Source: Acetonema longum DSM 6540 (GTDB taxonomy: Bacteria; Bacillota; Negativicutes; Sporomusales; Acetonemataceae). Taken from it: a stretch of DNA of 64,000 bases. The position numbers and the translations under genes are program-made. The notes beneath the pieces were generated by a model, which did not search any database, was not told where the DNA came from, and saw nothing but the letters and a program-made list of their open reading frames with translations. This document shows positions 36,539 to 44,785 of this stretch, one piece after another (the first letter of the stretch is position 1; each line of letters starts with the position of its first letter). The DNA lies in NCBI RefSeq assembly GCF_000219125.1, contig NZ_AFGF01000017.1:1-64000 (forward strand), in the 5' to 3' direction.

Positions 36539-37444
36539 ATGGCGAACGATCAAAACCGGTTAACTGAGGTTCAAAGAAAATACCTGCAGATGCTCAGTCA
36601 AATGCAGCAGCCCCGGCAAGGGCAGAACTTCCATTATGGCGCGGCGAATGCCATAGCGGATATTGGAAGCGCGATCATTAAGCGGAATGCTGAAAAGGGC
36701 CAGGTGAAAGCCATGACTGAACAATACCAGCAACCAGGCCAGCAGCCGAATTTTAACCAATGGCAGCAGGGGCCTCTGGGAGCGGGCCTATCAGGACAGC
36801 CGCAATTCGACCAATGGAAGCAAGGTCCTCTGGGAGTCGGTATGAATAATCAACAACAGCAGCCGCAATACGATTACAACTTTTCAGGGCCTGGAGTGCT
36901 TAGCGATAACACGCCGCAGAATCCTGCACAGATGGGCCAACAGCCGAATTTTAACCAATGGAAGCAAGGCTCCCTGGGGCAGCAGCCTAACCAAGGAGGC
37001 TCAGCGATTGCCTGCTTTATCGGCTCAACCGTGATCTCAACTCCGACAGTCGATAAGCAGATTAAGGATATCCGAGTCGGGGACAAGATTATTTCCCTGG
37101 ATGTGCATGACAAGCCTTGTATTGAAGAAGTTATAGAAGTGATGGAGCCTTGCATATCGCCGAATAATTATGTTTTTGTCAACGCGAAAAAGCAGTGTAA
37201 AGCCGGAGAGCCGTTGCAGACAATCTCAGTCGGTACTACCGATACACAGCCTTTTCTAACGGTTGATGGCCTGGCAAATGCTACAGCAGCGGCGTTAACC
37301 GGGAGAAAGCTCATCGGGCTCCGGGGTATAAAAGAAGTCGTCTCTATTACTGTGAACGCAGACAAGGAGCCGGTCTATGACCTTAAAACCACGGGCCGGA
37401 ATATCTATTTTGCAAACGGCTTCGCGGTTAAGGGGAGGGATTGA
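36539..37444 (+). CDS. Q-rich phage-like protein fused to a Hint (intein-like) domain
   Basis: 301 residues. N-terminal 60 (YGAANAIADIGSAIIKRNAEKGQVKAMTEQYQQP) are shared with the next gene. Then repeats of PNFNQWKQGPLG (three to four copies, about 62-155). From about residue 158 a Hint fold: CFIGSTVISTPTVDKQIKDIRVGDKIISLD (block A with Cys1), TDTQPFLTVDGL (block B, but Gln where the catalytic His should be) and VYDLKTTGRNIYFANGFAVKG (block F) ending the protein without the His-Asn of block G and without a C-extein. Splicing is impossible as encoded; N-terminal cleavage at Ala-Cys might remain. AAGGAG RBS; next gene 2 bp away. Confidence 0.7.
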   Translation: MANDQNRLTEVQRKYLQMLSQMQQPRQGQNFHYGAANAIADIGSAIIKRNAEKGQVKAMTEQYQQPGQQPNFNQWQQGPLGAGLSGQPQFDQWKQGPLGVGMNNQQQQPQYDYNFSGPGVLSDNTPQNPAQMGQQPNFNQWKQGSLGQQPNQGGSAIACFIGSTVISTPTVDKQIKDIRVGDKIISLDVHDKPCIEEVIEVMEPCISPNNYVFVNAKKQCKAGEPLQTISVGTTDTQPFLTVDGLANATAAALTGRKLIGLRGIKEVVSITVNADKEPVYDLKTTGRNIYFANGFAVKGRD

Positions 37445-37445
37445 T

Positions 37446-38675
37446 ATGGCCTATGGATGGGCAAATGCCCTCGCAGATATCGGCAGTGCTATAATCAAGA
37501 GAAATGCAGACCGGGGAGCTGTAAACAGCCTAACTGAACAATATCAGCAACCAGCACAGGATTTACCCGGCGCGGATCAGTGGAAATACGGGCCGCTTGG
37601 CGCCGGGCAGAATACCGGCGGTCTGCCTAATCAGAGCCCCTTCAGTTCGCAAACGCAAGCGGGTTTAGGCGTATCTGTCCCGCCGGAGATCCAACAGGCG
37701 GCCAATCTTCAGCCGCAGCAGCCGACACAACCTCAAACGCTGCAGGACTTTCAGAAAAAGCATTACGGCAATATCCGGGGTAAGGCTCTTGCCTATATTA
37801 AAACCGGTATGTCGCCGATAGATGCGGCCAGGCTGGCAAGAAGCCAGGCCATGGAAGCTGCTGAACAGGAATACACTCCTGTTCGGCAACAATATCAAGC
37901 GACGGCGCAGGACGAACTCGGCGACGCTTTTTCGTCTGGAGATGCCCGGCAGATTATGGCGGCTGCCAATAAATACAACAAAGGGGCTTCTCAGTACGGC
38001 TATGATAAGGCTGATACCCAAATGCTGACCATGGCTATAAGAGCTGGAGCCAAGAGCTTTACTACTCAGCAAGAACAGGGTGAGGATGGTAAGATTTACA
38101 ATGTGACCTATGCTCAGACCCCGGACGGCCAGATGGCAGAGGTTCACAGGGGGCTGTCGGGAGCGAATGTTTCAGCTGCTACTGATAGAATCCGGGCTCT
38201 GGCAGCTCGTAATAATGCGAGTACTAAGTCGATCAGCATTCCCGGCATGGGCAGTCTGACGATGAACGAATACTTTAGCCAGCTGAATAACGCGCGCCCG
38301 AAAAGGCGGGAGACCACAGATATCTACGGCAATAAGACCTACATTGATGAGGGAAATCCGGAAGTATATAACCTTCTTCGTCAGCACATGCCCCAGGAGC
38401 TCAACGGGCAGCCGCTTCAGCAGCAAACGCAACAGTCGCAAGGCAGCATACAAGATGTTGAATCGGGGTACATCCAGGAGGCATTGTCTAACAATATTTC
38501 TCCTGCGCAAATAGCACAAGGTATACGAGCCAGAATGCCGGAACTCCAGGCCCAGGGTGTAGATGTTAATGCACTCTTGGCAATGGTTGAACAGCCACAA
38601 CAAACACAACCCGCGCCGCCGGCACAAGGGCAAACTACTGTTGATTGGAGTCAATACACGCCTTGGAGTGAATAG
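37446..38675 (+). CDS. Q-rich phage-like protein, paralogue of the preceding one
   Basis: 409 residues from ATG 37446 (AAGGGGAGGG inside the previous gene's end). N-terminus AYGWANALADIGSAIIKRNADRGAVNSLTEQYQQP...DQWKYGPLGAG parallels the Hint protein. Then helical Q/A-rich sequence (HYGNIRGKALAYIKTGMSPIDAARLARSQAM; YTPVRQQYQATAQDELGDAFSSGDARQIMAAANKYN) and a C-terminus of low complexity ending DWSQYTPWSE. Composition and neighbours suggest a virion internal/ejection-type protein of a podovirus-like phage; not proven. Confidence 0.55.
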   Translation: MAYGWANALADIGSAIIKRNADRGAVNSLTEQYQQPAQDLPGADQWKYGPLGAGQNTGGLPNQSPFSSQTQAGLGVSVPPEIQQAANLQPQQPTQPQTLQDFQKKHYGNIRGKALAYIKTGMSPIDAARLARSQAMEAAEQEYTPVRQQYQATAQDELGDAFSSGDARQIMAAANKYNKGASQYGYDKADTQMLTMAIRAGAKSFTTQQEQGEDGKIYNVTYAQTPDGQMAEVHRGLSGANVSAATDRIRALAARNNASTKSISIPGMGSLTMNEYFSQLNNARPKRRETTDIYGNKTYIDEGNPEVYNLLRQHMPQELNGQPLQQQTQQSQGSIQDVESGYIQEALSNNISPAQIAQGIRARMPELQAQGVDVNALLAMVEQPQQTQPAPPAQGQTTVDWSQYTPWSE

Positions 38676-38686
38676 GAGGGGATAAA

Positions 38687-38707
38687 GTGGCGGCAGGGCC
38701 TTGGTAA
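38687..38707 (+). pseudogene. start of a lost phage gene (MAAGPW)
   Basis: AGGAGGGGATAAA then GTG encoding Met-Ala-Ala-Gly-Pro-Trp and TAA. An ideal ribosome site in front of six codons is best read as the intact start of a deleted gene; an A-x-GPW start is typical of phage ejection/internal proteins (GPWxKY motif). Marks the break where the structural module ends. Confidence 0.4.
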
Positions 38708-38764
38708 AGGAAGCGGCTAATATGGTTATGATAGTCCTTAAAAGGTAAAAGAAAGGTGAGAAAG

Positions 38765-39012
38765 ATGACGCTATCAGAAACCAATGGTATTGCCCCTATA
38801 GCCACAGCAGAACAACTGCCTGACATTCTAACCGCTCAGCATATAGCTGACTACCTGCACATCTCCCGCCGACGGGTATATGAGTTAATGGATTTAAACC
38901 CCGGCGCCGGGGGCATACCTAACTTCTCAATTGGTATTCTCGCCGGGTGGAGAAAGCAGATTTTACCGTCTGGATAGCCGCTCAAAAAGCGAAAAGGGAG
39001 AAAGACAGGTGA
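38765..39012 (+). pseudogene. excisionase-like HTH gene, frameshifted
   Basis: Frame 1 from ATG 38765 reads TLSETNG...LPDILTAQHIADYLHISRRRVYELMDLNPGAGGIPNFSIG, a canonical HTH_17/Xis domain, and then goes off into ILAGWRKQILPSG. The +1 frame continues the family pattern YSRRVEKADFTVWIAAQKAKREKDR to a TGA at 39010. One base is missing around 38935. So either a pseudogene or a sequencing error; intact length would be about 82 residues. Confidence 0.65.
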
Positions 39013-39016
39013 TATT

Positions 39017-39274
39017 GTGAATAATCTGCCGCCAAACATGAAACTGGCTCTTACACCAAAAGAGGCTGCCGCTCTTACTCCACTTGGAGAGAATCGTATC
39101 CGGGAATTGTGCCGATGTGATCCGACATTCCCGGCTTTTCTTAACGGTCGAAGGGACATAGTCATTCCGACAAAAGCCTTTGAAGAGTGGCTAATCAAGC
39201 AGGCGCAGCTCCGAGTAGGCTTTCCTGAACCTTTGCGAAGGTTAGCAAATTCAAGTCGGAAAAAAGATGATTAG
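39017..39274 (+). CDS. HTH excisionase-like protein
   Basis: 85 residues from GTG 39017. LALTPKEAAALTPLGENRIRELCRCDPTFPAFLNGRRDIVIPTKAFEEWLIKQ is an HTH_17-type domain with the wing FLNGRRDIVIP. Third protein of this type in the element, directly after a broken one. RBS AGACAGGTG is only fair. Confidence 0.65.
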   Translation: MNNLPPNMKLALTPKEAAALTPLGENRIRELCRCDPTFPAFLNGRRDIVIPTKAFEEWLIKQAQLRVGFPEPLRRLANSSRKKDD

Positions 39275-39303
39275 TCCAGTATTACGCCGTCCCTAGTAAT
39301 GGC

Positions 39304-39335
39304 AAAGGGTGCTCGCTTAATGAGCACCCTTTGTA
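39304..39335 (+). terminator. rho-independent terminator
   Basis: AAAGGGTGCTC / GAGCACCCTTT stem with a 7-nt loop, then TTTG. Confidence 0.7.
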
Positions 39336-39455
39336 AGGAGGAAGGTTTTCGTTACCTTCAAGGGTTAGCAAATATTAGAACCAAAGGATTTTTATGCCCA
39401 TAATCCCCGGGAGACAAGACGTAGCCATAGAACCGGGACAAAGCGGAGGGCAGAA

Positions 39456-40145
39456 ATGACCAACGAAGAATTAGTCCTGCTCATACAGGCAGGCCAGCGG
39501 GAATATGAGGAAGTGCTATGGGCACAGGTCAAGCGGTTTGTTTTTAAAAAGGCGAACTGGTACGTTAAATATCTGGATGGCCGGTCAGCGGCGGATATGG
39601 AGGACTTGGAGCAAGCCGGGTATCTGGCTATGTTGGAAGCGATACGCTATTACAAGCCGGAAAGGGAATACAAATTTCTCACCTATCTGAATTGGACACT
39701 TAAAACCAGATTTGCAGAAGTGGCCGGGATAAAGACGAGCAGGAGGGATGCCGCACAGTTTGCCTTTAGCCTGGATGAGCCTTTAGCACAGGACGGTGAA
39801 GGGGATAGCCGGATAGATCTTATTGCTGATGAGCATTCCCAAGAGCCCTTCCTGCAGCTAGAGGATGACGAATATGTATTGTTTGTAAGGGCGGCACTGC
39901 TGGAGGCTATGCGGCCACTCAGCGAACGGCAGCAGGACGTACTGGCCGCTATCTATTGGGGCAATCAATCCCTTACTGACATAGGCAGGCGATTTGGCAT
40001 AAGCAAGCAGTCAGTGGATGATGCACATAGCAGGGCATTGCGCTGGCTAAGGACGTTTAAACGCTCTCTGCGGAGCCTTATCTCCGGCTTTAATCCTTCC
40101 TCAAATGCCTCATATAGTCCTGACCCGCGGCGGTATGGAGGATGA
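39456..40145 (+). CDS. sigma-70-family factor of the element
   Basis: 229 residues. Region 2-like part (about 35-95: DMEDLEQAGYLAMLEAIRYYKPEREYKFLTYLNWTLKTRFAEV) and region 4-like HTH (about 150-200: RPLSERQQDVLAAIYWGNQSLTDIGRRFGISKQSVDDAHSRALRWLR). Likely redirects RNA polymerase to element genes, as late-type sigma factors do in some phages. RBS GGAGGG; stands alone before the gene-free candidate origin. Confidence 0.8.
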   Translation: MTNEELVLLIQAGQREYEEVLWAQVKRFVFKKANWYVKYLDGRSAADMEDLEQAGYLAMLEAIRYYKPEREYKFLTYLNWTLKTRFAEVAGIKTSRRDAAQFAFSLDEPLAQDGEGDSRIDLIADEHSQEPFLQLEDDEYVLFVRAALLEAMRPLSERQQDVLAAIYWGNQSLTDIGRRFGISKQSVDDAHSRALRWLRTFKRSLRSLISGFNPSSNASYSPDPRRYGG

Positions 40146-40491
40146 GAAATTTAAAGGGGCCTGAACTAGGATACCCCTGTGGACATTGTTGCCGGTAGCA
40201 GATAACACAAAACCCGGCCATAGAGCCGGGCTGCAAGTAATTCTACCCTGCCTTCGCTGACCAGCGGCGGAAAGCCCTGGGGCAACGGCAGGAACCGTTT
40301 CTGCTATGCATTTTACGCCTGGGCCGGGCAGGTGTCAATGTCCACAGGGGCAGTGAATGTCTTTCGGATCGGCAGACTGATTACCATATTTGCTTCCATA
40401 GGGTGCACATCCCAGCTTCTTGGGATGAACAGGGTGTATAATCTTTTCGGAGTTATACCCATGAATGGGCAAACCGGAAAGGGGGAGAAAA
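40146..40491. other. 346-bp gene-free region with inverted 15-bp motif: candidate origin
   Basis: CCCCTGTGGACATTG at 40174-40188 and its exact reverse complement at 40336-40350 enclose hairpins (CCCGGC-CATAGA-GCCGGG near 40214; others near 40262 and 40410, CATCCCA/TGGGATG). Further motif copies: 35614-35627 (14 of 15), 44521-44535 (13 of 15, CCCCTGTGGCCGTTG) and a weaker one at 42725. All lie inside the element, none outside. Iteron-like sites for the primase/helicase or sites for the sigma factor or Xis are the obvious readings. Confidence 0.5.
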
Positions 40492-40641
40492 ATGATAGTT
40501 ATCAAGGTTAATCTAAACACGGGTGAACGGGAGGTAATAGATCAATACAATGACCCGGAAGATAGGCCAATATCAGACGTAGCTCAGTATCTGCTGCCGG
40601 ATGTGCTAAAGAAAATAAAGGAGCGAGACGAAGAAAAATAA
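40492..40641 (+). CDS. small protein, unknown
   Basis: 49 residues (MIVIKVNLNTGEREVIDQYND...), ATG with AAAGGGGGAG upstream. Begins with a short beta-hairpin-like stretch and ends in a charged helix. No family recognised; too short for confident assignment, but the ribosome site is strong. Confidence 0.5.
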   Translation: MIVIKVNLNTGEREVIDQYNDPEDRPISDVAQYLLPDVLKKIKERDEEK

Positions 40642-40748
40642 CATTAAGTCCACTAATATCCGTTATGTTAATCTGTTAATACATAAAACAAATATTGACA
40701 GAAATACATAAATGACTATAATTACATACAAGGGGGTGATTTATACCG

Positions 40749-40919
40749 ATGGGTGAAAAAATGAAATTCACCGTGTACGTTGATTCAGACTTAGTAAAGA
40801 TGATGAAATTACTTGGAGTACAAATGGACAAAGACCTTTCCGGGTTAATGGCTGAGGCTATGGCGGCCTATTTAGAGGCTAATAAAGACCATGTGCCAAG
40901 AGTGCCGGGCGATCAGTAA
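40749..40919 (+). CDS. ribbon-helix-helix-like small protein
   Basis: 56 residues: MKFTVYVDSDLVKMMKLLGVQMDKDLSGLMAEAMAAYLEANKD has the beta-strand plus two-helix pattern of Arc/MetJ-type DNA-binding proteins. ATG after AAGGGGGTGAT. Probably a small repressor of the element. Confidence 0.5.
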   Translation: MGEKMKFTVYVDSDLVKMMKLLGVQMDKDLSGLMAEAMAAYLEANKDHVPRVPGDQ

Positions 40920-40921
40920 AG

Positions 40922-41066
40922 GCAAATCCCGCCGGCTCCTGGCAGAGTATCGCGGCGGGATTGACAAAAGGCACAGCATTACCAATACCCCTGTCATTCC
41001 TCATTTTATCAGGTATGCGGGACAGGGGCAAGCTGTAAAGGATGACAAAATGAGGGAGGAATGAAC
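40922..41066. other. hairpin-rich spacer
   Basis: AATCCCGCCG/CGGCGGGATT hairpin (40924-40963) after the RHH gene, then CCCCTGTC...GACAGGGG, and the pair CATTCCTCATTTTATCA (40993-41009) / TGACAAAATGAGG-GAGGAATG (41042-41063), which would put the ribosome site of the next gene in a stem: possible translational control. Confidence 0.45.
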
Positions 41067-41492
41067 ATGACCACAAAGGAACAGGAGCGCAAAGCCCTTG
41101 AAGAAATCCGGCAGATTGTCGCTGACTTAGGCGAACAAAGCTATTTAGGTTCTGCCTTTACCGGAACCTTTGACCTGGCAGAGCAGAATATCGATTTTGA
41201 TGCAGCGTTCACAATGACCGGTCAGATAGATGTTATCGCTGAAGCAAAGGCCAAACAGGCCACAGAAAAGATGCAGCAGGAACTGGATGCGGTGATTCGT
41301 GAGCGGGACACGCTGCGCGATACCTGCAACCGCTGGAAGGAAACCCATAAAAGCGCATTGGAAGCTAACGCTAACATATCTCAGGATTACCTCGATTTAA
41401 GAGATTCTCACGAGGAAATTAAGCTGGAAGTAATTCGGCTGAAAGCCAAACTGTATGACATGATGATGAGCCAGGAGGTAGCGGCATCATGA
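41067..41492 (+). CDS. coiled-coil protein, unknown
   Basis: 141 residues. ATG 41067 chosen over 41061 because GGGAGGA is then 7 bp away. Long helices with heptads (about 58-135, AKAKQATEKMQQELDAVIRERDTLRDTCNRW ... DLRDSHEEIKLEVIRLKAKLYDMM). No catalytic motif. Overlaps the next gene by 4 bp. Confidence 0.55.
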   Translation: MTTKEQERKALEEIRQIVADLGEQSYLGSAFTGTFDLAEQNIDFDAAFTMTGQIDVIAEAKAKQATEKMQQELDAVIRERDTLRDTCNRWKETHKSALEANANISQDYLDLRDSHEEIKLEVIRLKAKLYDMMMSQEVAAS

Positions 41493-41767
41493 CAGAAACA
41501 GAAAGAAAGCTGCTGTGGAAGTGTATAACGGATGCTCAAAAAACGTTATCCGGAATAGCCGGTCTACTGAGTTACCCGGAAACTCCCTCTGATGCGGCAA
41601 TGCTTTCCCTGGCCCGTGCCGGCATGGAACTTACCGCCGGGATGCAGCGGCAGTATGGATTGGAAGATCAACGAAGCCATTTCATCAAACAGACTGTACA
41701 GCCTGACGGCACAGTGAAGCGCTGCCGCTCAGGCGATAGAGGGCCGCAGAAGGCCAGAATAGAATAG
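41489..41767 (+). CDS. small helical protein, unknown
   Basis: 92 residues, translationally coupled to the preceding gene (ATGA). Helical first 60 residues, basic tail (VKRCRSGDRGPQKAR). Directly followed by the second copy of the structured RNA repeat. Confidence 0.5.
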   Translation: MTETERKLLWKCITDAQKTLSGIAGLLSYPETPSDAAMLSLARAGMELTAGMQRQYGLEDQRSHFIKQTVQPDGTVKRCRSGDRGPQKARIE

Positions 41768-41770
41768 AAT

Positions 41771-41845
41771 GCCGGATTGTGTGCGGGAGCCTGCCGGATA
41801 GCGTGATGAGGGTAAAACCTTATGGCGTTATCTTGCAGGCTTTTT
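41771..41845 (+). ncRNA. structured RNA/terminator repeat, copy 2
   Basis: Same layout as 33034-33110: GCCGGATTGTG, AGCCTGC...GCAGGCT outer stem, conserved GATGAGGGT...ACCTTATGGCG core, TTTTT. Inner stem TAGCGT/GCGTTA replaces CAGCGC/GCGCTG of copy 1. Confidence 0.6.
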
Positions 41846-41915
41846 ACTTAGTGATACAGCTAAATGAGGGTGAGTATTAACCGGCTGACTTATCTTGATT
41901 TATGGAGGGAGAAGT

Positions 41916-42284
41916 ATGGATACTGGCGTGATGTTTCCATCAAGAATCTTCTGTTCCCACTGTGAACAACCTCTGCAAGTCGGATGGTGCAGATCAGACC
42001 TTGTCCTGTGCCATAGCGTAAAGCTTACTTTTACCTGCGAGCGGTGCGGCAAGGAAGGCAGACCGCCGCTTATTTTAGAACCGCAAGGCGAATGGGTTAC
42101 ACAGCGCCGGATGAAAATCTTTGATCAACTGCTGTCGATTGTGGCAAGGCATTGCTACGCAGATGATCTTGTTGCAGCGCTGAAACCGGAATACACAGAA
42201 TATCAAAAGGCTTTCCTGCAGGGCGTTCATTCTGCGCTTTCCATTATGGCGCGTATGAGAAAAAACAGTCCGGAACAGCCATAA
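41916..42284 (+). CDS. zinc-finger-containing small protein
   Basis: 122 residues from ATG 41916 (GGAGGGAG upstream). CSHCEQPL...CERCGKEG gives a four-cysteine zinc site in residues about 9-48; the rest is helical. Unknown role in the element. Confidence 0.55.
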   Translation: MDTGVMFPSRIFCSHCEQPLQVGWCRSDLVLCHSVKLTFTCERCGKEGRPPLILEPQGEWVTQRRMKIFDQLLSIVARHCYADDLVAALKPEYTEYQKAFLQGVHSALSIMARMRKNSPEQP

Positions 42285-42354
42285 CAACTGGCTCACTAAA
42301 GGTAAAATGGCGGCGGGGATTATCCCCGCCGCTGCTCTAAGGAGGGACAGCGGC

Positions 42355-42672
42355 ATGAGGAATTTAGTCCGGGCCGCTCTGAACATATCCTCTGTAGCCA
42401 TGACCAGCTTTCTGGTTATTTATGAATTGACAGCGATTATAGAGGACGCCACTTTAAAGACCGGCCTGTTTATCGGAGCGATCACCATAGAGGGCATTAT
42501 CCAGTATGACCTGGCTTTATCCTTTGCGTATTTACGCCAGGGCGGGATAAAGAATCAGATGAAGGGGATTGCCCTGCTTAGCTTTTACGGCTGGTATGTG
42601 GTTGCTTTTGCGATCATGGCGGGTATTGGCTTTTTCACTGCTGAGTTAAACACAGGGGGCAGAAGCCTATGA
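42355..42672 (+). CDS. small membrane protein, unknown
   Basis: 105 residues from ATG 42355 (AAGGAGGGAC). Three TM helices (about 8-28, 35-58, 70-98). Might be holin-like in size but has no distinguishing motif. Confidence 0.5.
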   Translation: MRNLVRAALNISSVAMTSFLVIYELTAIIEDATLKTGLFIGAITIEGIIQYDLALSFAYLRQGGIKNQMKGIALLSFYGWYVVAFAIMAGIGFFTAELNTGGRSL

Positions 42673-42797
42673 GCAGGTGCAGACCGGCAGAGACATGGCC
42701 GCTGCCAGGATAAGCAGATACATACCACTGTGGACATATTGACCCGGCAATTGGATGCAGAGGCGGCAACCGGCTACGGGCCGCAATCGAAGCTATC

Positions 42798-43232
42798 ATG
42801 GCAGAACTGGAGAAGCTGACCGCCGAACAGAAGGAACTGGCCGCCAGTATCACCAATAGCCCGGCTGCCACCGTTGCTCCTAAGAGCCTGTTTAGGGGAT
42901 TGTCGGAGACCACCGGCCAGCCGGAGAGCTTGTTTAAGGTGCTGGTATTCGGCACTTTGGTATTAGTGCTTTACCTGGGGCAGATACTTACTGCCTGGCG
43001 GGTAGACGTTGTTGACACTATAAAAAATGAAACGATAGCAGCCAGGCGTGAAACGAGTGAAACGCCTGATGCAGTGCTAGACGTTTCCGAGGAGGAACGG
43101 CAGTCGGAAGAGGAACCGACTATCTGCCCTCAGTGCGGCAAGCCCTTCCCGGCGGTCAAGGGAAAGAAATATTGCTCTCCTAACTGCAGGCTGCAGGCTT
43201 TCCGAGGGAAACGGATATTAAAAGTAACTTAA
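42798..43232 (+). CDS. membrane protein with C-terminal zinc finger
   Basis: 144 residues: helical N-terminus (ELEKLTAEQKELAASI), one TM helix (about 45-65, LFKVLVFGTLVLVLYLGQIL) and a C-terminal finger CPQCGKPFPAVKGKKYCSPNCRLQAFRGKR, the pattern common in phage and integrative-element proteins. The reading frame remains open upstream of the ATG without a clear ribosome site, so the true start is uncertain. Integrase follows 15 bp later. Confidence 0.5.
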   Translation: MAELEKLTAEQKELAASITNSPAATVAPKSLFRGLSETTGQPESLFKVLVFGTLVLVLYLGQILTAWRVDVVDTIKNETIAARRETSETPDAVLDVSEEERQSEEEPTICPQCGKPFPAVKGKKYCSPNCRLQAFRGKRILKVT

Positions 43233-43247
43233 TGGGGTGAATGGCAT

Positions 43248-44474
43248 ATGGCAGGCAGAAGATCAAACGGCGAAGGGACAGCCTATTATAACGAGGCCCG
43301 GCAACGCTGGGAAGCTCAGGCTCCTTATAAAGACGCTGGCGGACAGCCCAAAAGAAAGAAGTTTACCGGTAAAACCCAAAAGGAGGTTAACCGGAAGAAA
43401 AAGGAGTTTCTTGATAATCTGGAGGATGGCCTGCTGCCGGAAGCGGATAAATTGACGGTAGGCGTCTGGCTTGATCGGTGGCTGGCTGACTTCGTGAAAC
43501 CGAGGGTAAGAACCAAAACCTATGAGAAATACGAAAGCTGCATAAAGTCATACATCAAGCCGAAATTCAAAGATGTACTGCTCAAAAAGCTGGCGGTGGC
43601 TGATGTGCAGCGGGTGTTTAATGAAATGGGGGAGAACGGCGGGAGGCAGGGCAAGGGGCTATCATCACTCACAATACGAAATACCCGGCGAGTTTTCTCT
43701 ATGGCGCTGGACAAGGCCATAAAGCTTTCCCTGCTGCTAAAGAATCCAGTAAAGCTTACTGACCCTCCACGACTGGAGAAAATGCGAGAAATAAAGCCAT
43801 TGACCGCAGATCAGGCCAACACACTTTTGCAGATAGCCAAGAAGGATGCAGCGGAAGTATCACAGGTAAAAGCAGGTCAGAAGCGGAAAACATCAACCAC
43901 CGCCGCCGATTATGATACATATGTGGCCGTAGCTATCGCCTTGAATACCGGTATGAGGCTGGGGGAAGTTCTGGGGTTGAAGTGGGACGATATTCACCAC
44001 GAGCAGAAAATCATTACTGTTAAAAGGGCCTGGGTAAGTACCAGTAAGGGCATGAAGATTGAAGATCCCAAGACGGGCAAGGGCCGGAAGATACTGATAG
44101 ATGATGCTTTGCTCAAAGTCCTATCTTTACACCAGAAGCGGCAGAGCTGGGATAAAAACCTCATGGGGAATTTGTACAAGGATAATCAATGGATTATCGG
44201 CGGCCAGTACGGAGAGAATTACGAATCAAAGCACTTTTCATCACGGAAATATAAATCGCTGCTGGCGAAGGCCGGCATAGAGGATACCTTTACCTTTCAC
44301 GATTTGCGGCATACCCATGCAACCATATTGCTGCTCAAAGGGGTAAACCCAAAGATAGTACAGGAAAGGCTGGGACATGCGACTATTTCGATGACACTGG
44401 ACACCTATTCCCACCTGCTGCCGGACAATCAGGACAAGGCAGTAGAGGTAATATCAAGCTGTTTAGCCCTCTAA
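43248..44474 (+). CDS. int: tyrosine recombinase integrase
   Basis: 408 residues. N-terminal AP2-like arm-binding domain (about 1-50, GEGTAYYNEARQRWEAQAPYKD), SAM-like core-binding domain (about 65-180) and catalytic domain (about 195-405) with Arg in NTGMRLGEVLGL, Lys in the beta-hairpin region, HDLRHTHAT, LGHATISMTLDTYSH with the Tyr nucleophile. Acts on the tRNA-Arg att site. Located 3 kb from attR, separated from it by the cargo genes, which is unusual for integrases that lie beside their att. Confidence 0.93.
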   Translation: MAGRRSNGEGTAYYNEARQRWEAQAPYKDAGGQPKRKKFTGKTQKEVNRKKKEFLDNLEDGLLPEADKLTVGVWLDRWLADFVKPRVRTKTYEKYESCIKSYIKPKFKDVLLKKLAVADVQRVFNEMGENGGRQGKGLSSLTIRNTRRVFSMALDKAIKLSLLLKNPVKLTDPPRLEKMREIKPLTADQANTLLQIAKKDAAEVSQVKAGQKRKTSTTAADYDTYVAVAIALNTGMRLGEVLGLKWDDIHHEQKIITVKRAWVSTSKGMKIEDPKTGKGRKILIDDALLKVLSLHQKRQSWDKNLMGNLYKDNQWIIGGQYGENYESKHFSSRKYKSLLAKAGIEDTFTFHDLRHTHATILLLKGVNPKIVQERLGHATISMTLDTYSHLLPDNQDKAVEVISSCLAL

Positions 44475-44785
44475 CCGAGAGGCAATTCATCATAAGTCTT
44501 AGGGATAGCAACAGAATACCCCTGTGGCCGTTGCTATTTGTGCAACGGCCAGATGATTAGCCACAGCCGAATGAAGGCTGTGGCTTTTATATTTTTGATC
44601 ATTCTCCTTTTCTTTTGCCCCCACCGAGAGGGGGAGATTATTTTGTTTTTGCATAAAGGGTCAAACTGATTGGCCATGTAAGAAATAGCGACTGCGTGCA
44701 GGAAGATTGGAATAAAGTGTGAAACTATGTAGTAGGTAGTAGATCGTAGACCGTAAATCGTTATTGATACGAAGGGAGAATAATT
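44475..44785. other. 311-bp interval after the integrase
   Basis: Contains CCCCTGTGGCCGTTG (44521-44535, element motif) whose second part forms a GGCCGTTG/CAACGGCC hairpin, a terminator (AGCCACAGCC 44561-44570 / GGCTGTGGCT 44578-44587, TTTT) and, at 44728-44760, GTAGTAGGTAGTAG-like short repeats. Base composition becomes clearly AT-richer after about 44600. Confidence 0.5.
44561..44597 (+). terminator. integrase terminator
   Basis: AGCCACAGCC-GAATGAA-GGCTGTGGCT followed by TTTATATTTTT. Confidence 0.8.
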
